Position numbers and translations under genes: made by a program | Notes under the pieces: model-generated | Told to the model about the DNA's origin: nothing | The model's database searches: none | Seen by the model: only the letters and a program-made list of their open reading frames with translations | Part shown: one piece after another, positions 1 to 6,910 of the stretch | Position numbering within the stretch: position 1 is the first letter of the stretch | How the letters are laid out: every line of letters begins with the position of its first letter | Assembly: GCA_024679435.1 (NCBI GenBank) | Contig: JAIBDK010000029.1 | Span: 1-12,853 of the forward strand | Direction of reading: 5' to 3' | Source of the DNA: Gammaproteobacteria bacterium | GTDB taxonomy: Bacteria > Pseudomonadota > Gammaproteobacteria > Arenicellales > Poriferihabitantaceae | DNA length: 12,853 bases

Positions 1-183
1 AATGCGGGTTTTATCGGTTCCGGCTTGTGCAAGAAGCGCATCGATCTTTTCCAGCACCTGCTCAGTCTGAGTGGTGATATCGGCTTTGAAATCTTTGGCG
101 ACCTGGCCGGAAAGATAAACGGTATTGTTGTGAATAACGCTGTGACTCATGCGTTGATTGGTGTGATTGCGTGTGATACTCAT
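1..183 (-). CDS. RidA/YjgF/YER057c-family protein, 3' part cut off by window edge
   Basis: Reading leftward from the ATG at 183-181, 61 codons stay open to base 1. The visible protein includes NTVYLSGQVAKDF and TTQTEQVLEKIDALLAQAGT, matching the N-terminal half of the RidA (YjgF/YoaB/RutC) fold, where the 'LSGQ' strand and the 'QT.QVL..I...L..AG' helix are conserved. RidA relatives are small trimeric cytosolic proteins; the best studied hydrolyse reactive enamine/imine intermediates made by PLP enzymes. The C-terminal half, with the diagnostic arginine, is outside the window, so enzymatic activity cannot be judged. An in-frame stop lies eight codons upstream of the first ATG; a second in-frame ATG is at 150. 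Neither start has a strong Shine-Dalgarno. The gene follows the dioxygenase gene by 69 bp on the same strand, suggesting cotranscription. Confidence 0.85.
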   Translation of the reverse strand, partial: MSITRNHTNQRMSHSVIHNNTVYLSGQVAKDFKADITTQTEQVLEKIDALLAQAGTDKTRI

Positions 184-252
184 TGGTATTGTCCGGTTGG
201 TTTATTCTGGGTTGGGAAATTTTCATCTGATTTTACATCGAATGGATCTGAT

Positions 253-1050
253 TTATTCCAGACAGTTGTCTTCGACTTCAATGATATCGGATAATTCGCG
301 GTGGTGTTTGTAGTCTGGCCGGTCTTCACGGGTTAAGGCGTTGCTGATGGGATTGAGGATAAGGGAGAAGATTGATCGATCCCACGGAGACATATTGTTG
401 GGCGATCCGTGAACCAGCGTGTCATGAAAAATAAGCATTGAGCCCTTGGGTCCGATCGCGGGCACAATGCCTCGACCGGGATTGACTTTTTCGGCGCGTG
501 AGACCAGATCACGAACGACATCCTGATCAACAACCCACAACGGATAGGAAGTTGTTTGAGTGTCATGAAAAGCCCGATGAGTGCCATACTTATGTGATCC
601 CGGGATAAAGTAAAGGGGTCCGTTAAAGGGTGTCACGTCATCAAGAAATATGTGCAGATTCAGTGCAAGGGGTTGTGGCACACCATCATCAGAATGATGC
701 GTGGCAAAGTCGTAATGCCATTGCCAGACCTCCCCGGAAAAAGCCGCCTTGATATTTACCTTAACCTGCTGGATATACAGTGGCTCAGGCCTGATTTGTC
801 TCGCCGGTTGAACCAGTCGTGGATGACGAACCAGTTTGGCAAATATTTCGTCACGTATATGGAGACCCATGGCGGTGCGAACTTGGCCGGACTCCTTCTC
901 TATAATGTTGGCCTCACTGGAATCCTGCAGCAATGCGGGTAGGCGATTTTTGATGGTGGAAATTTCAGTTTCTGAAAAAACCGAGGGCAGAATCAAGAAT
1001 CCATCCCGATCAAGACGAGTTAAATGTTCGGGACTGAGTTGCATGGCCAT
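253..1050 (-). CDS. Phytanoyl-CoA dioxygenase (PhyH)-family Fe(II)/2-oxoglutarate oxygenase, EctD-like
   Basis: A 265-residue protein, typical for PhyH-family oxygenases that hydroxylate small molecules using 2-oxoglutarate and O2. The iron triad is visible: H112 and D114 in WQWHYDF and distal H214 in the segment FHDTLVHGSPNNMSPW. R225 is well placed to bind 2-oxoglutarate. The region QQVKVN...WHYDF...DDGVP...NGPLYFIPGSHK resembles ectoine hydroxylase (EctD). However, the EctD motif 'ETWHxEDG' reads ATHHSDDG here, with His replacing Trp, and no ectoine genes are nearby, so a different substrate is more likely. ATGs occur at 1050 and 1044; GGA sits 8 nt before the second but only 2 nt before the first, so 1044 may be the true start. 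It diverges from the importer operon and probably leads a unit with the RidA-family gene downstream. Substrate unknown. Confidence 0.9.
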   Translation of the reverse strand: MAMQLSPEHLTRLDRDGFLILPSVFSETEISTIKNRLPALLQDSSEANIIEKESGQVRTAMGLHIRDEIFAKLVRHPRLVQPARQIRPEPLYIQQVKVNIKAAFSGEVWQWHYDFATHHSDDGVPQPLALNLHIFLDDVTPFNGPLYFIPGSHKYGTHRAFHDTQTTSYPLWVVDQDVVRDLVSRAEKVNPGRGIVPAIGPKGSMLIFHDTLVHGSPNNMSPWDRSIFSLILNPISNALTREDRPDYKHHRELSDIIEVEDNCLE

Positions 1051-1274
1051 TATCCGAAAAAATCAAGTTAAAGATGATGTTTCAAAAAGAGTTTATCGCA
1101 AATAAGGGGTGGGTAGCGAGGCAGATTTTCAGCGAACTAAAGTGGATTTACATTAAATCGTAGATAGTTCTTTGGTCGAAATGGCGGTACAATTTTCCTC
1201 TAAAGTACAGAATTCAGTGAAATTAGCTACCACGGTTAAAGGCGCTCAAAAAAATATTTAAAAGAGGATTGGTT
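1051..1274. promoter_or_regulatory. Divergent intergenic region between dioxygenase and importer operon
   Basis: This 224-bp AT-rich, gene-free stretch separates the minus-strand dioxygenase gene from the plus-strand substrate-binding-protein gene, so promoters for both units should lie here. TACAAT at 1188-1193 is a possible plus-strand -10 element, but I see no convincing -35 box at normal spacing. AAGAGGA at 1262-1268 is a good ribosome binding site, 6 nt before the ATG at 1275. I see no clear operator palindrome. The promoter role is inferred from gene orientation. Confidence 0.5.
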
Positions 1275-2456
1275 ATGTTCGGGATTTATTCAAAGGCTAG
1301 ACGCGTTTTTGCTTTGGAGATAATAGCTTTGGTTATGGGGTTGGGTTTATTTTCTGCCCCGTCGATGTCCGCAGACACGATAAAGATAGGCGTGCTTCTG
1401 CCCACTTCGGGCGGCGGAGCGTCTTACGGAATTCCAGCTGAAAACGGCATTAAGCTTGCGATCAATGAGATTAACCAAGCAGGTGGTGTAAATGGAAAAA
1501 TGCTGGAATATTTCATTCGGGATACCAAGCTGAAACCTGCTGTGGCGTCCGCTGCAGCCCGAGAACTGATTACCAAGGAAGGCGTGCATGTGCTGGTGGG
1601 TGCCGTAAGTTCGGGGGTTACATTGGCGATGTCTGAGGTAGCGAAGCAAGAAAAAATAATTTTGTTTGCGCCAATTTCAAAGTCCATAGCGCTCACGGAA
1701 AGCAAGTTTCACAAGTATATGTTTCAGAGTTCTGCCAATACCAATATAGAAGGTCGGGTAATGGCCGGTGTGATGAAGAAGGTTGAAGCCGGGAAAATTT
1801 GTGCCACCGGCTACGACTATGCCTATAGCCATGACTTTTTCGCCTCCCTTGAGAGTAATCTGGAAGAGGGAATGGCCATTGTCGATACGTTTTACGTGAA
1901 GCTCGGAACCAAGGATTACAATGCTCTGATCAGCCAGCTGATGGGGTCGGATTGTGACACCGTAGCGGGCCTGATCTGGGGTGGTGGTTTTGTCTCCATG
2001 GTGAAGCAAGCAAACCCGTTTGGCCTCTTTGACCAGAAGAAATTTGTCTGGGGCGCGGAAGTCGGCTCCCACGAGATGTCGAATAGCCTGAAAGGAGACT
2101 ATCCGGAAGGCATGTGGGCGAACTCTTACGATCTTTGGTACAGCCCGTTATCGGACGCGCATCAGGCTTTCCTTGACGATCTTGCGGAGCTGGAAGGTCA
2201 GAAGGAAACCAATATGTATCCGGTTACCACCTATAATGCGGTCAAGTTTCTGGCCAAAGCAATTGAAATATCCGGCGGCACTGATTCCGATGCCCTGGTG
2301 ACCGCTCTGGAAGGCATGGCTATGGAAACGCCACTTGGGCCGATGACCATTGACCCCGAAACACATCGGACAGAGACCGGAGAATTCTGGGGGCCAATGA
2401 AAAAGATTGAAGGCTCAGACGTGTTGCGAATGTCGCCGGCAGAGTACGTCTATTAG
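1275..2456 (+). CDS. HAAT/branched-chain-amino-acid-type ABC transporter substrate-binding protein (LivK-like)
   Basis: A 393-residue periplasmic-binding protein of the Leu/Ile/Val-binding type I fold (Peripla_BP_6). It should capture the solute in the periplasm and deliver it to the permeases encoded downstream. The N-terminus is a signal peptide: basic residues (KARR, 7-10), a hydrophobic core at about 11-29, and probable cleavage after SMSA (A33). The mature protein opens with TIKIGVLLPTSGGGASYGIP, a family hallmark, then the NGIKLAINEINQAGGVNG helix and LVGAVSSGVTLAM at about 107-119. The ATG at 1275 is chosen because AAGAGGA lies 6 nt upstream; the in-frame TTG at 1269 abuts that site. 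This class binds amino acids, but also amides, urea, aromatic acids and other small compounds, so the ligand is not assignable. A 192-bp gap follows before the permease gene, unlike the tight spacing among the next four genes. Confidence 0.93.
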   Translation: MFGIYSKARRVFALEIIALVMGLGLFSAPSMSADTIKIGVLLPTSGGGASYGIPAENGIKLAINEINQAGGVNGKMLEYFIRDTKLKPAVASAAARELITKEGVHVLVGAVSSGVTLAMSEVAKQEKIILFAPISKSIALTESKFHKYMFQSSANTNIEGRVMAGVMKKVEAGKICATGYDYAYSHDFFASLESNLEEGMAIVDTFYVKLGTKDYNALISQLMGSDCDTVAGLIWGGGFVSMVKQANPFGLFDQKKFVWGAEVGSHEMSNSLKGDYPEGMWANSYDLWYSPLSDAHQAFLDDLAELEGQKETNMYPVTTYNAVKFLAKAIEISGGTDSDALVTALEGMAMETPLGPMTIDPETHRTETGEFWGPMKKIEGSDVLRMSPAEYVY

Positions 2457-2460
2457 AGTT

Positions 2461-2648
2461 AACTTCCTTGTCGCCCTGGCTGATAGATCGTAAGATCTCC
2501 ATTTGCTTTACCCAGGTTTAAGCCGGGGCGGCCTAAAGAGAGTCTTTCGCCTCGGTCGCAATGACAAAGCGTTAACGGTTGGAATGACACACATTCCCTG
2601 GCACCATCCATCCCGGTTAGAATCGTTTGAAAAGGTATTATAAGACCC
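2461..2648. repeat. Intergenic spacer with RSAATGACA-type repeat remnants and a hairpin
   Basis: Between the binding-protein and first permease genes. GCAATGACA (2558-2566) and GGAATGACA (2581-2589) are near-identical direct repeats 23 bp apart. The flanking text (AGTCTTTCGCCTCGGTCGCA, 2541-2560) resembles small dispersed intergenic repeats common in many bacterial genomes. TGGAATGACA (2580-2589) recurs in inverted orientation at 12466-12475. An imperfect hairpin has arms TTTAAGCC (2517-2524) and GGCCTAAA (2530-2537) with one A-C mismatch. No T-tract follows, so it is not a standard terminator. It could protect the upstream message or reduce readthrough, keeping the binding protein more abundant than the permeases; that is inference. 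Confidence 0.45.
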
Positions 2649-3545
2649 GTGTTTACCAATCCCGTTTTCATGTTTATCCAGCTAATGAATTCACTGGCGC
2701 TGGGGATGAATTTGTTTATTATTGCCGTTGGATTGACGCTCATTTTTGGGGTGCTGCGGGTAATCAATTTTGCCCATGGGTCTTTCTTTATGATCGGCGC
2801 CTATGTGCTTTACAGCGTGGTAAAGCGCACGGGAGACACGGCGCTGGGTTTTTGGGGCGGCATTGTAGTCGCGATGCTGGTTCTGGGCTTCATCGCCTGG
2901 TTGGTAGAACGTTTTCTGCTGCGCCGTCTTTATGACAAGGAACATCTTCTCCAATTGGTGTTTACCTTTGCACTGGTGCTGATTGTTGGCGATCTCGTAA
3001 AAATTATCTGGGGACCGTTGCAACACAGCATTTCCTATCCCCCCGGATTCGGCGGCGCCACCGATCTTGGTATTTCCCGCTATCCCACCTATATGTTATT
3101 TCTCATCCTGTCTGGGCCGGTTATCGCCGTAAGCCTCTGGCTGATTCTGGAAAAAACCCGCTGGGGGCGAATAATTAGAGCGGCGCGGCTGGATCGTCAA
3201 ATGTTGAGTGCTCTGGGAGTGAATGTTAAAGCGGTTTATTCGGCGGTATTTGTTGCCGGAGCTATGCTTGCAGGTCTCGGCGGGGCGTTAGCCGCCCCCA
3301 GGCTTGCGGTAGAGCCGGGTATGGATGCATTAATAATTATTGATTGTTTTATCGTCGTTATTGTCGGCGGGCTCGGTAGTTTATGGGGCAGTTTTTTCGG
3401 TGCTATCATTCTTGGTGTTGCAACCATTTTCGGTACATTGATTTTCGGTGAATGGGAAATTGTCATCGTTTACATTCTAATGGTAGCCGTGCTCTTATGG
3501 CGTCCCTGGGGGCTGTTAGGACGGATTGAAGAGGATCGGCACTGA
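2649..3545 (+). CDS. HAAT-type ABC transporter inner-membrane permease (LivH-like)
   Basis: A 298-residue, strongly hydrophobic protein of the LivH family, one of two subunits forming the inner-membrane channel of a branched-chain-amino-acid-type importer. The family signature GLTLIFGVLRVINFAHG is at residues 28-44, followed by FFMIGAYVL. About eight membrane segments are expected. The cytoplasmic coupling loop that contacts the ATPases is likely at about 170-193 (RWGRIIRAARLDRQMLSALG), and the late motif VIVGGLGSLWGSFFGA is at about 237-252. Length is normal. The likely start is GTG at 2649, since homologues have a short N-terminal segment before the first helix. AAAAGG at 2630-2635 is a somewhat distant (13 nt) ribosome binding site. 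ATG at 2670 is an alternative without a visible site. The stop overlaps the next start (TGATG). Confidence 0.93.
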   Translation: MFTNPVFMFIQLMNSLALGMNLFIIAVGLTLIFGVLRVINFAHGSFFMIGAYVLYSVVKRTGDTALGFWGGIVVAMLVLGFIAWLVERFLLRRLYDKEHLLQLVFTFALVLIVGDLVKIIWGPLQHSISYPPGFGGATDLGISRYPTYMLFLILSGPVIAVSLWLILEKTRWGRIIRAARLDRQMLSALGVNVKAVYSAVFVAGAMLAGLGGALAAPRLAVEPGMDALIIIDCFIVVIVGGLGSLWGSFFGAIILGVATIFGTLIFGEWEIVIVYILMVAVLLWRPWGLLGRIEEDRH

Positions 3546-4495
3546 TGAGACCACGAGGTGGCGTACAGTGGACATTGTTCGGATTATTTCTGGTGGCGCT
3601 TGTTCCTGTGGTCGGAGAACGGTATTACGTCGACCTGACAACTCAGATTTTGATCTATGCTTTGTTTGCATTGAGTCTGAATATTCTTGTTGGTTACTGC
3701 GGGAACCTGTCATTTGGTCATGCTGCATTTTTCGCCATAGGTGGATACGCATGTGTAATTCTGACCACAACTTATGAGGTTACACTGATAATCAGCCTGG
3801 GACTGTCCGTGTTAATCAGTGCGGTGGCGGCGGCCGCCATCGGTTATGTTTGTGTTCGTCTTGCGGCGATGCATTTTGCCATGTTGACTCTGGCTTTTTC
3901 CATGCTCGTCTGGTCAATAGCAATTAAATGGACCCCGGTAACCGGAGGTGATGACGGATTTGTCGGTGCAACTCTCCCTGACTTGATATCGAACCCGGTA
4001 AGTTTCTTCTATTTTGCCCTTTTGATTTTTTCAACCGGTCTGATTCTTTTAAGAGTGATTTGTACATCCACCTTTGGCAGGGCGATGATTGCAATTAGAG
4101 AGAATGAAACCAGAGCCACATTTATGGGTATGGATGTCCGTAAAATTCGCTTGCAGGCGTTTACCATCGCCGGTGCGTTTGCGGGTCTGGCAGGAGCGCT
4201 GCTGGGCTTGTATAACCGGGGTATGTATCCGGAGTCTGCATTCTGGACCGAATCGGGTCAGGTTCTAATAATGGTTTTGCTGGGAGGTATGCACTCGTTT
4301 ATCGGCCCGGTTCTTGGGGCTGCCGCACTATACATCCTGGAAACGATGATTAATCAGTACACAGAATACTGGCAGATTGTGTTGGGAGTAATCCTGCTTG
4401 GCGTAGTTTTGATTGCTCCAGACGGATTGGCGGGGTTGTTGTCCGGATTCAGAAAGAGAAAGGATGATTCAGTGACCGGAGTTGATTCTGAATGA
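3545..4495 (+). CDS. HAAT-type ABC transporter inner-membrane permease (LivM-like)
   Basis: A 316-residue multi-pass protein, the second permease of the importer. The LivM signature ALFALSLNILVGYCGNLSFG is at residues 39-58, followed by HAAFFAIGGYA. TGGDDG at 133-138 is the family's 'TGG..G' element before a periplasmic stretch. FGRAMIAIRENE at 177-188 is the cytoplasmic coupling loop, and APDGLAGL near the C-terminus is also typical. The start overlaps the permease stop upstream by one base (TGATG), and the end overlaps the ATPase gene by four (ATGA), implying translational coupling within one mRNA. It is shorter than E. coli LivM but normal for proteobacterial homologues in this operon type. 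The transported solute cannot be read from the sequence. Confidence 0.93.
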   Translation: MRPRGGVQWTLFGLFLVALVPVVGERYYVDLTTQILIYALFALSLNILVGYCGNLSFGHAAFFAIGGYACVILTTTYEVTLIISLGLSVLISAVAAAAIGYVCVRLAAMHFAMLTLAFSMLVWSIAIKWTPVTGGDDGFVGATLPDLISNPVSFFYFALLIFSTGLILLRVICTSTFGRAMIAIRENETRATFMGMDVRKIRLQAFTIAGAFAGLAGALLGLYNRGMYPESAFWTESGQVLIMVLLGGMHSFIGPVLGAAALYILETMINQYTEYWQIVLGVILLGVVLIAPDGLAGLLSGFRKRKDDSVTGVDSE

Positions 4496-5241
4496 TACTT
4501 AATGTTGAAAACACCAGCCGAAGCTTTAGCGGTTTTCTGGCGCTCGACAACGTTAACCTTCAAGTGGCGGAAGGGGAAATGCATGCCCTGATTGGTCCGA
4601 ATGGGGCAGGGAAAACGACGCTGTTTAACGTTATTTCCGGCTTAATTTCTGCAGACACGGGAACCGTCAGTTTCAAGGACAGAGAACTGAGCAGAATGAA
4701 GCCCCATCAGATAGTAGAAGTCGGGATAGCTCGTTCATTTCAGCGGGTTAATGTTTTTCCCAGAAACACTGCATTTGAAAATGTGCAGGTCGCATTCATT
4801 GCGAGAAACAGAGAGCATTTCAAAATATTTGCCGCAGCTTATGGTAAATATACGCAGGAGATCATGGAGTTGCTCATTCTGGTAGGTATGGCCGATGATG
4901 CTTCAACTCCGGCGGGTGAACTGGCCCATGGAAAACAGAAGCAACTCGAACTGGCTGTTGCGCTTGCTGCGAATCCGGCTTTGTTACTGCTAGATGAACC
5001 AACAGCCGGGATGTCCATAGCAGAAACTATGTCCAGTATTGAACTGATACGCGATATCGTCAAGGGAAGAAACCTTACATTATTGTTTACCGAACATGAT
5101 ATGACCGTGGTTTTTGAAATCGCTGACCGGGTTTCGGTATTACATCATGGTCAAATAATTGCTACCGGGGATGGAGAAACAGTAAGAAATGATCCTGAGG
5201 TCCGGAGAGTTTATCTCGGCACAGAAGAGTCGGAATCATGA
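4492..5241 (+). CDS. HAAT-type ABC transporter ATP-binding protein (LivG-like)
   Basis: A 249-residue cytoplasmic ATPase that pairs with the second ATPase downstream to power the importer. Walker A is GPNGAGKTT at 35-43, Q-loop Q84 is in ARSFQRVNVF, and the ABC signature is LAHGK at 144-148. Walker B with the catalytic glutamate is LLLLDEP at 164-170, and the switch histidine is H202 in FTEHDM. The signature departs from LSGGQ, but LAHGKQ-type signatures are common in LivG/UrtD-type ATPases, so this is not a defect. The C-terminal stretch HHGQIIATGDGETVRNDPEV followed by VYLG is typical of LivG. ATGA overlaps occur at both ends, placing the gene firmly in the operon. Confidence 0.94.
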   Translation: MILNVENTSRSFSGFLALDNVNLQVAEGEMHALIGPNGAGKTTLFNVISGLISADTGTVSFKDRELSRMKPHQIVEVGIARSFQRVNVFPRNTAFENVQVAFIARNREHFKIFAAAYGKYTQEIMELLILVGMADDASTPAGELAHGKQKQLELAVALAANPALLLLDEPTAGMSIAETMSSIELIRDIVKGRNLTLLFTEHDMTVVFEIADRVSVLHHGQIIATGDGETVRNDPEVRRVYLGTEESES

Positions 5242-5963
5242 GCTTGCTGGAGGTTGATAATTTGCATGTTGCCTATGGGAAAAGTCAGGCATTGTTCGGG
5301 GTTTCTGTTGAGGTGTCCCGGGGTGAGCTGATTTCCCTGGTGGGGAGAAACGGTGTAGGCAAGTCCACCACCATGCGTGGAATTATGGGACTTAATGTTC
5401 CGAATAGAGGAGTGGTGAGATGGAAAGGGGAAGATATAAGCGGTCGAGATCCGCATTTGAATTGTCGAGACGGGATTGGGTATATCCCTGAAGACCGGAG
5501 AATTTTTTCAGATTTAAGTGTTTGGGAAAATCTTGACGTTGCCCGTAACTACAATGCTACCTCAACGGCAGATTCTAATATTGCAAAACGATGGAATGAG
5601 GAAAGCGTGTTTACGCTCTTTCCGGAACTCGCCGATTTAAGGAATCGGAAAGGCGGCGTTTTGAGCGGTGGTCAGCAGCAGATGCTGACAATTGCGAGGT
5701 CGCTTATGGGCAATCCTGAGTTGCTTTTGCTGGACGAGCCTTCTGAAGGGCTTGCTCCATTGGTAGTGTCCAGAATGCGGGAAGGGATTGAGCAATTGAA
5801 GGAAGCGGGGCTGTCGATTGTTCTGGCGGAGCAGAATCTGGGCTTCGTACTGGCACTGAGTGACAGAGTTTATGTGCTGGAGAAAGGTCAGGTTAAATAC
5901 AGCGGAAGCGCTGAAGATTTAAAAAACAACATCGATATTCAAAAACAGTATTTAACCGTATAG
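5238..5963 (+). CDS. HAAT-type ABC transporter ATP-binding protein (LivF-like)
   Basis: A 241-residue ATPase, the last importer gene. Walker A is GRNGVGKST at 36-44, the signature is LSGGQ at 142-146, Walker B is LLLLDEP at 162-168, and SEGLAP follows as in LivF. The switch-loop position reads LAEQN (Q199 rather than His), which is the normal LivF form. IPEDRRIFSDLSVWENL at 83-99 matches the family's 'P..R.IF..LTV.ENL' element. It overlaps the preceding gene by ATGA. Its stop lies inside the sequence TAGGAG (5961-5966), whose GGAG part is the likely ribosome binding site for the methyltransferase gene, so the importer and the following enzymes are probably cotranscribed. Confidence 0.94.
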   Translation: MSLLEVDNLHVAYGKSQALFGVSVEVSRGELISLVGRNGVGKSTTMRGIMGLNVPNRGVVRWKGEDISGRDPHLNCRDGIGYIPEDRRIFSDLSVWENLDVARNYNATSTADSNIAKRWNEESVFTLFPELADLRNRKGGVLSGGQQQMLTIARSLMGNPELLLLDEPSEGLAPLVVSRMREGIEQLKEAGLSIVLAEQNLGFVLALSDRVYVLEKGQVKYSGSAEDLKNNIDIQKQYLTV

Positions 5964-5968
5964 GAGTT

Positions 5969-6808
5969 ATGGTGGTCGATCACGCAAACGATATCAAATC
6001 AATGAAACTGTATACCCATATTGACAGGGTGTACCGCGAGCTTAATGAACTAGGTAAAGGTCCAGAGGATTTGCTGGATACATCGGAGCTGGCTGCCTTT
6101 GATCAGCTGCACTATCATGGGGTAGATGCGGTTCAGTACGCTGTGGATACCTTGAATATTTCGGACCGATCCAGCGTGCTTGAGATTGGTTCGGGCTTTG
6201 GGGGGCCGGCCAGACACATTGCAAAGCAGGCTCAATGCCGGGTCACCGCACTGGAGTTGCAACCGGATCAAAATACCGTTGCCCGGGAACTTACCGAAAG
6301 ATGCGGTTTGTCATCCCTCCTCAATCATCGATGTGGTGATTTCATGGATACTGACTGGAGTGATGAAACATTTGATGCCATTGTTAGCTGGTTAGCGATT
6401 TATCACATCCCAGATCGTAAAAGGTTGCTGGAAATTTCTTCTCAATTACTGGGCGACGATGGAATGTTTTTCACAGAAGACCTGTATTGCCGACAGAGTC
6501 TTGAGCCCGATGAAAACCAACTAATGTCAACGGGACTGTATGCAGCGCACCTGCCAGACTTTGATACATATCTGAGGGAATTCGAACAGGCCGGGTTTGA
6601 AATTGTCGAGTCAAGAGACATGTCTGAGGATTGGGCTGAATTTACCTCTAACCGTTTGCAGGATTATCGAAATAAACGGAATAGGCATATACGGGTACAT
6701 AATCTGGAAACATACCAAGCCATGGAGGGTTTTTATTCTTTTGTGAATGGCTGTTTCTTATCAGGTAAACTGGGTGGAATCAGATTAATGGCGCGGAAAT
6801 CAGACTGA
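5969..6808 (+). CDS. Class I SAM-dependent methyltransferase, small-molecule type
   Basis: A 279-residue protein with a Rossmann methyltransferase fold. Motif I is LEIGSGFGGPAR at 71-82, the acidic residue ending strand beta-2 that binds the SAM ribose is E96 (TALELQPDQ), and the post-motif region FDAIVSWLAIYHIPDR is at 135-150. The N-terminal segment FDQLHYHGVDAV before motif I and the C-terminal FYSFVNGCFLSGKLGGIRL segment resemble enzymes methylating small molecules (sarcosine/dimethylglycine and phosphoethanolamine N-methyltransferases and similar). The substrate is not identifiable, and some proteins of this fold use SAM for other chemistry. GGAG at 5963-5966 is only 2 nt before the ATG at 5969 but 5 nt before GTG at 5972, so the start may be one codon later. 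It directly follows the importer genes, suggesting it acts on the imported compound or a derivative. Confidence 0.88.
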   Translation: MVVDHANDIKSMKLYTHIDRVYRELNELGKGPEDLLDTSELAAFDQLHYHGVDAVQYAVDTLNISDRSSVLEIGSGFGGPARHIAKQAQCRVTALELQPDQNTVARELTERCGLSSLLNHRCGDFMDTDWSDETFDAIVSWLAIYHIPDRKRLLEISSQLLGDDGMFFTEDLYCRQSLEPDENQLMSTGLYAAHLPDFDTYLREFEQAGFEIVESRDMSEDWAEFTSNRLQDYRNKRNRHIRVHNLETYQAMEGFYSFVNGCFLSGKLGGIRLMARKSD

Positions 6809-6910
6809 ACATGCCAGTTTTAGCCGGTTGGTGTGGTCGACAGTTTATTAACATAACAACACGCATTATCAAGTCTTAGACTGGAATATTGTTTTTAAAG
6901 GGTAAAAGTA

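Noticed and set aside
253..1050. Annotating the dioxygenase as ectoine hydroxylase ectD
   Set aside because: A key pocket residue differs and no ectoine biosynthesis genes are in view, so only the family-level call is supported.
1677..2072. 131-codon minus-strand open frame
   Set aside because: Antisense to the substrate-binding-protein gene, with no motif of its own.
2517..2537. Hairpin after the binding-protein gene as a rho-independent terminator
   Set aside because: It has a mismatched stem and no T-tract following; kept only as a possible attenuating or mRNA-stabilising structure.
4921..4935. Non-canonical ABC signature LAHGK in the LivG-like ATPase
   Set aside because: This variant is usual in LivG/UrtD-type ATPases, so it is not evidence of inactivation.
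5820..5840. Gln instead of His in the switch loop of the LivF-like ATPase
   Set aside because: LAEQN is the normal LivF form; no loss of function is implied.
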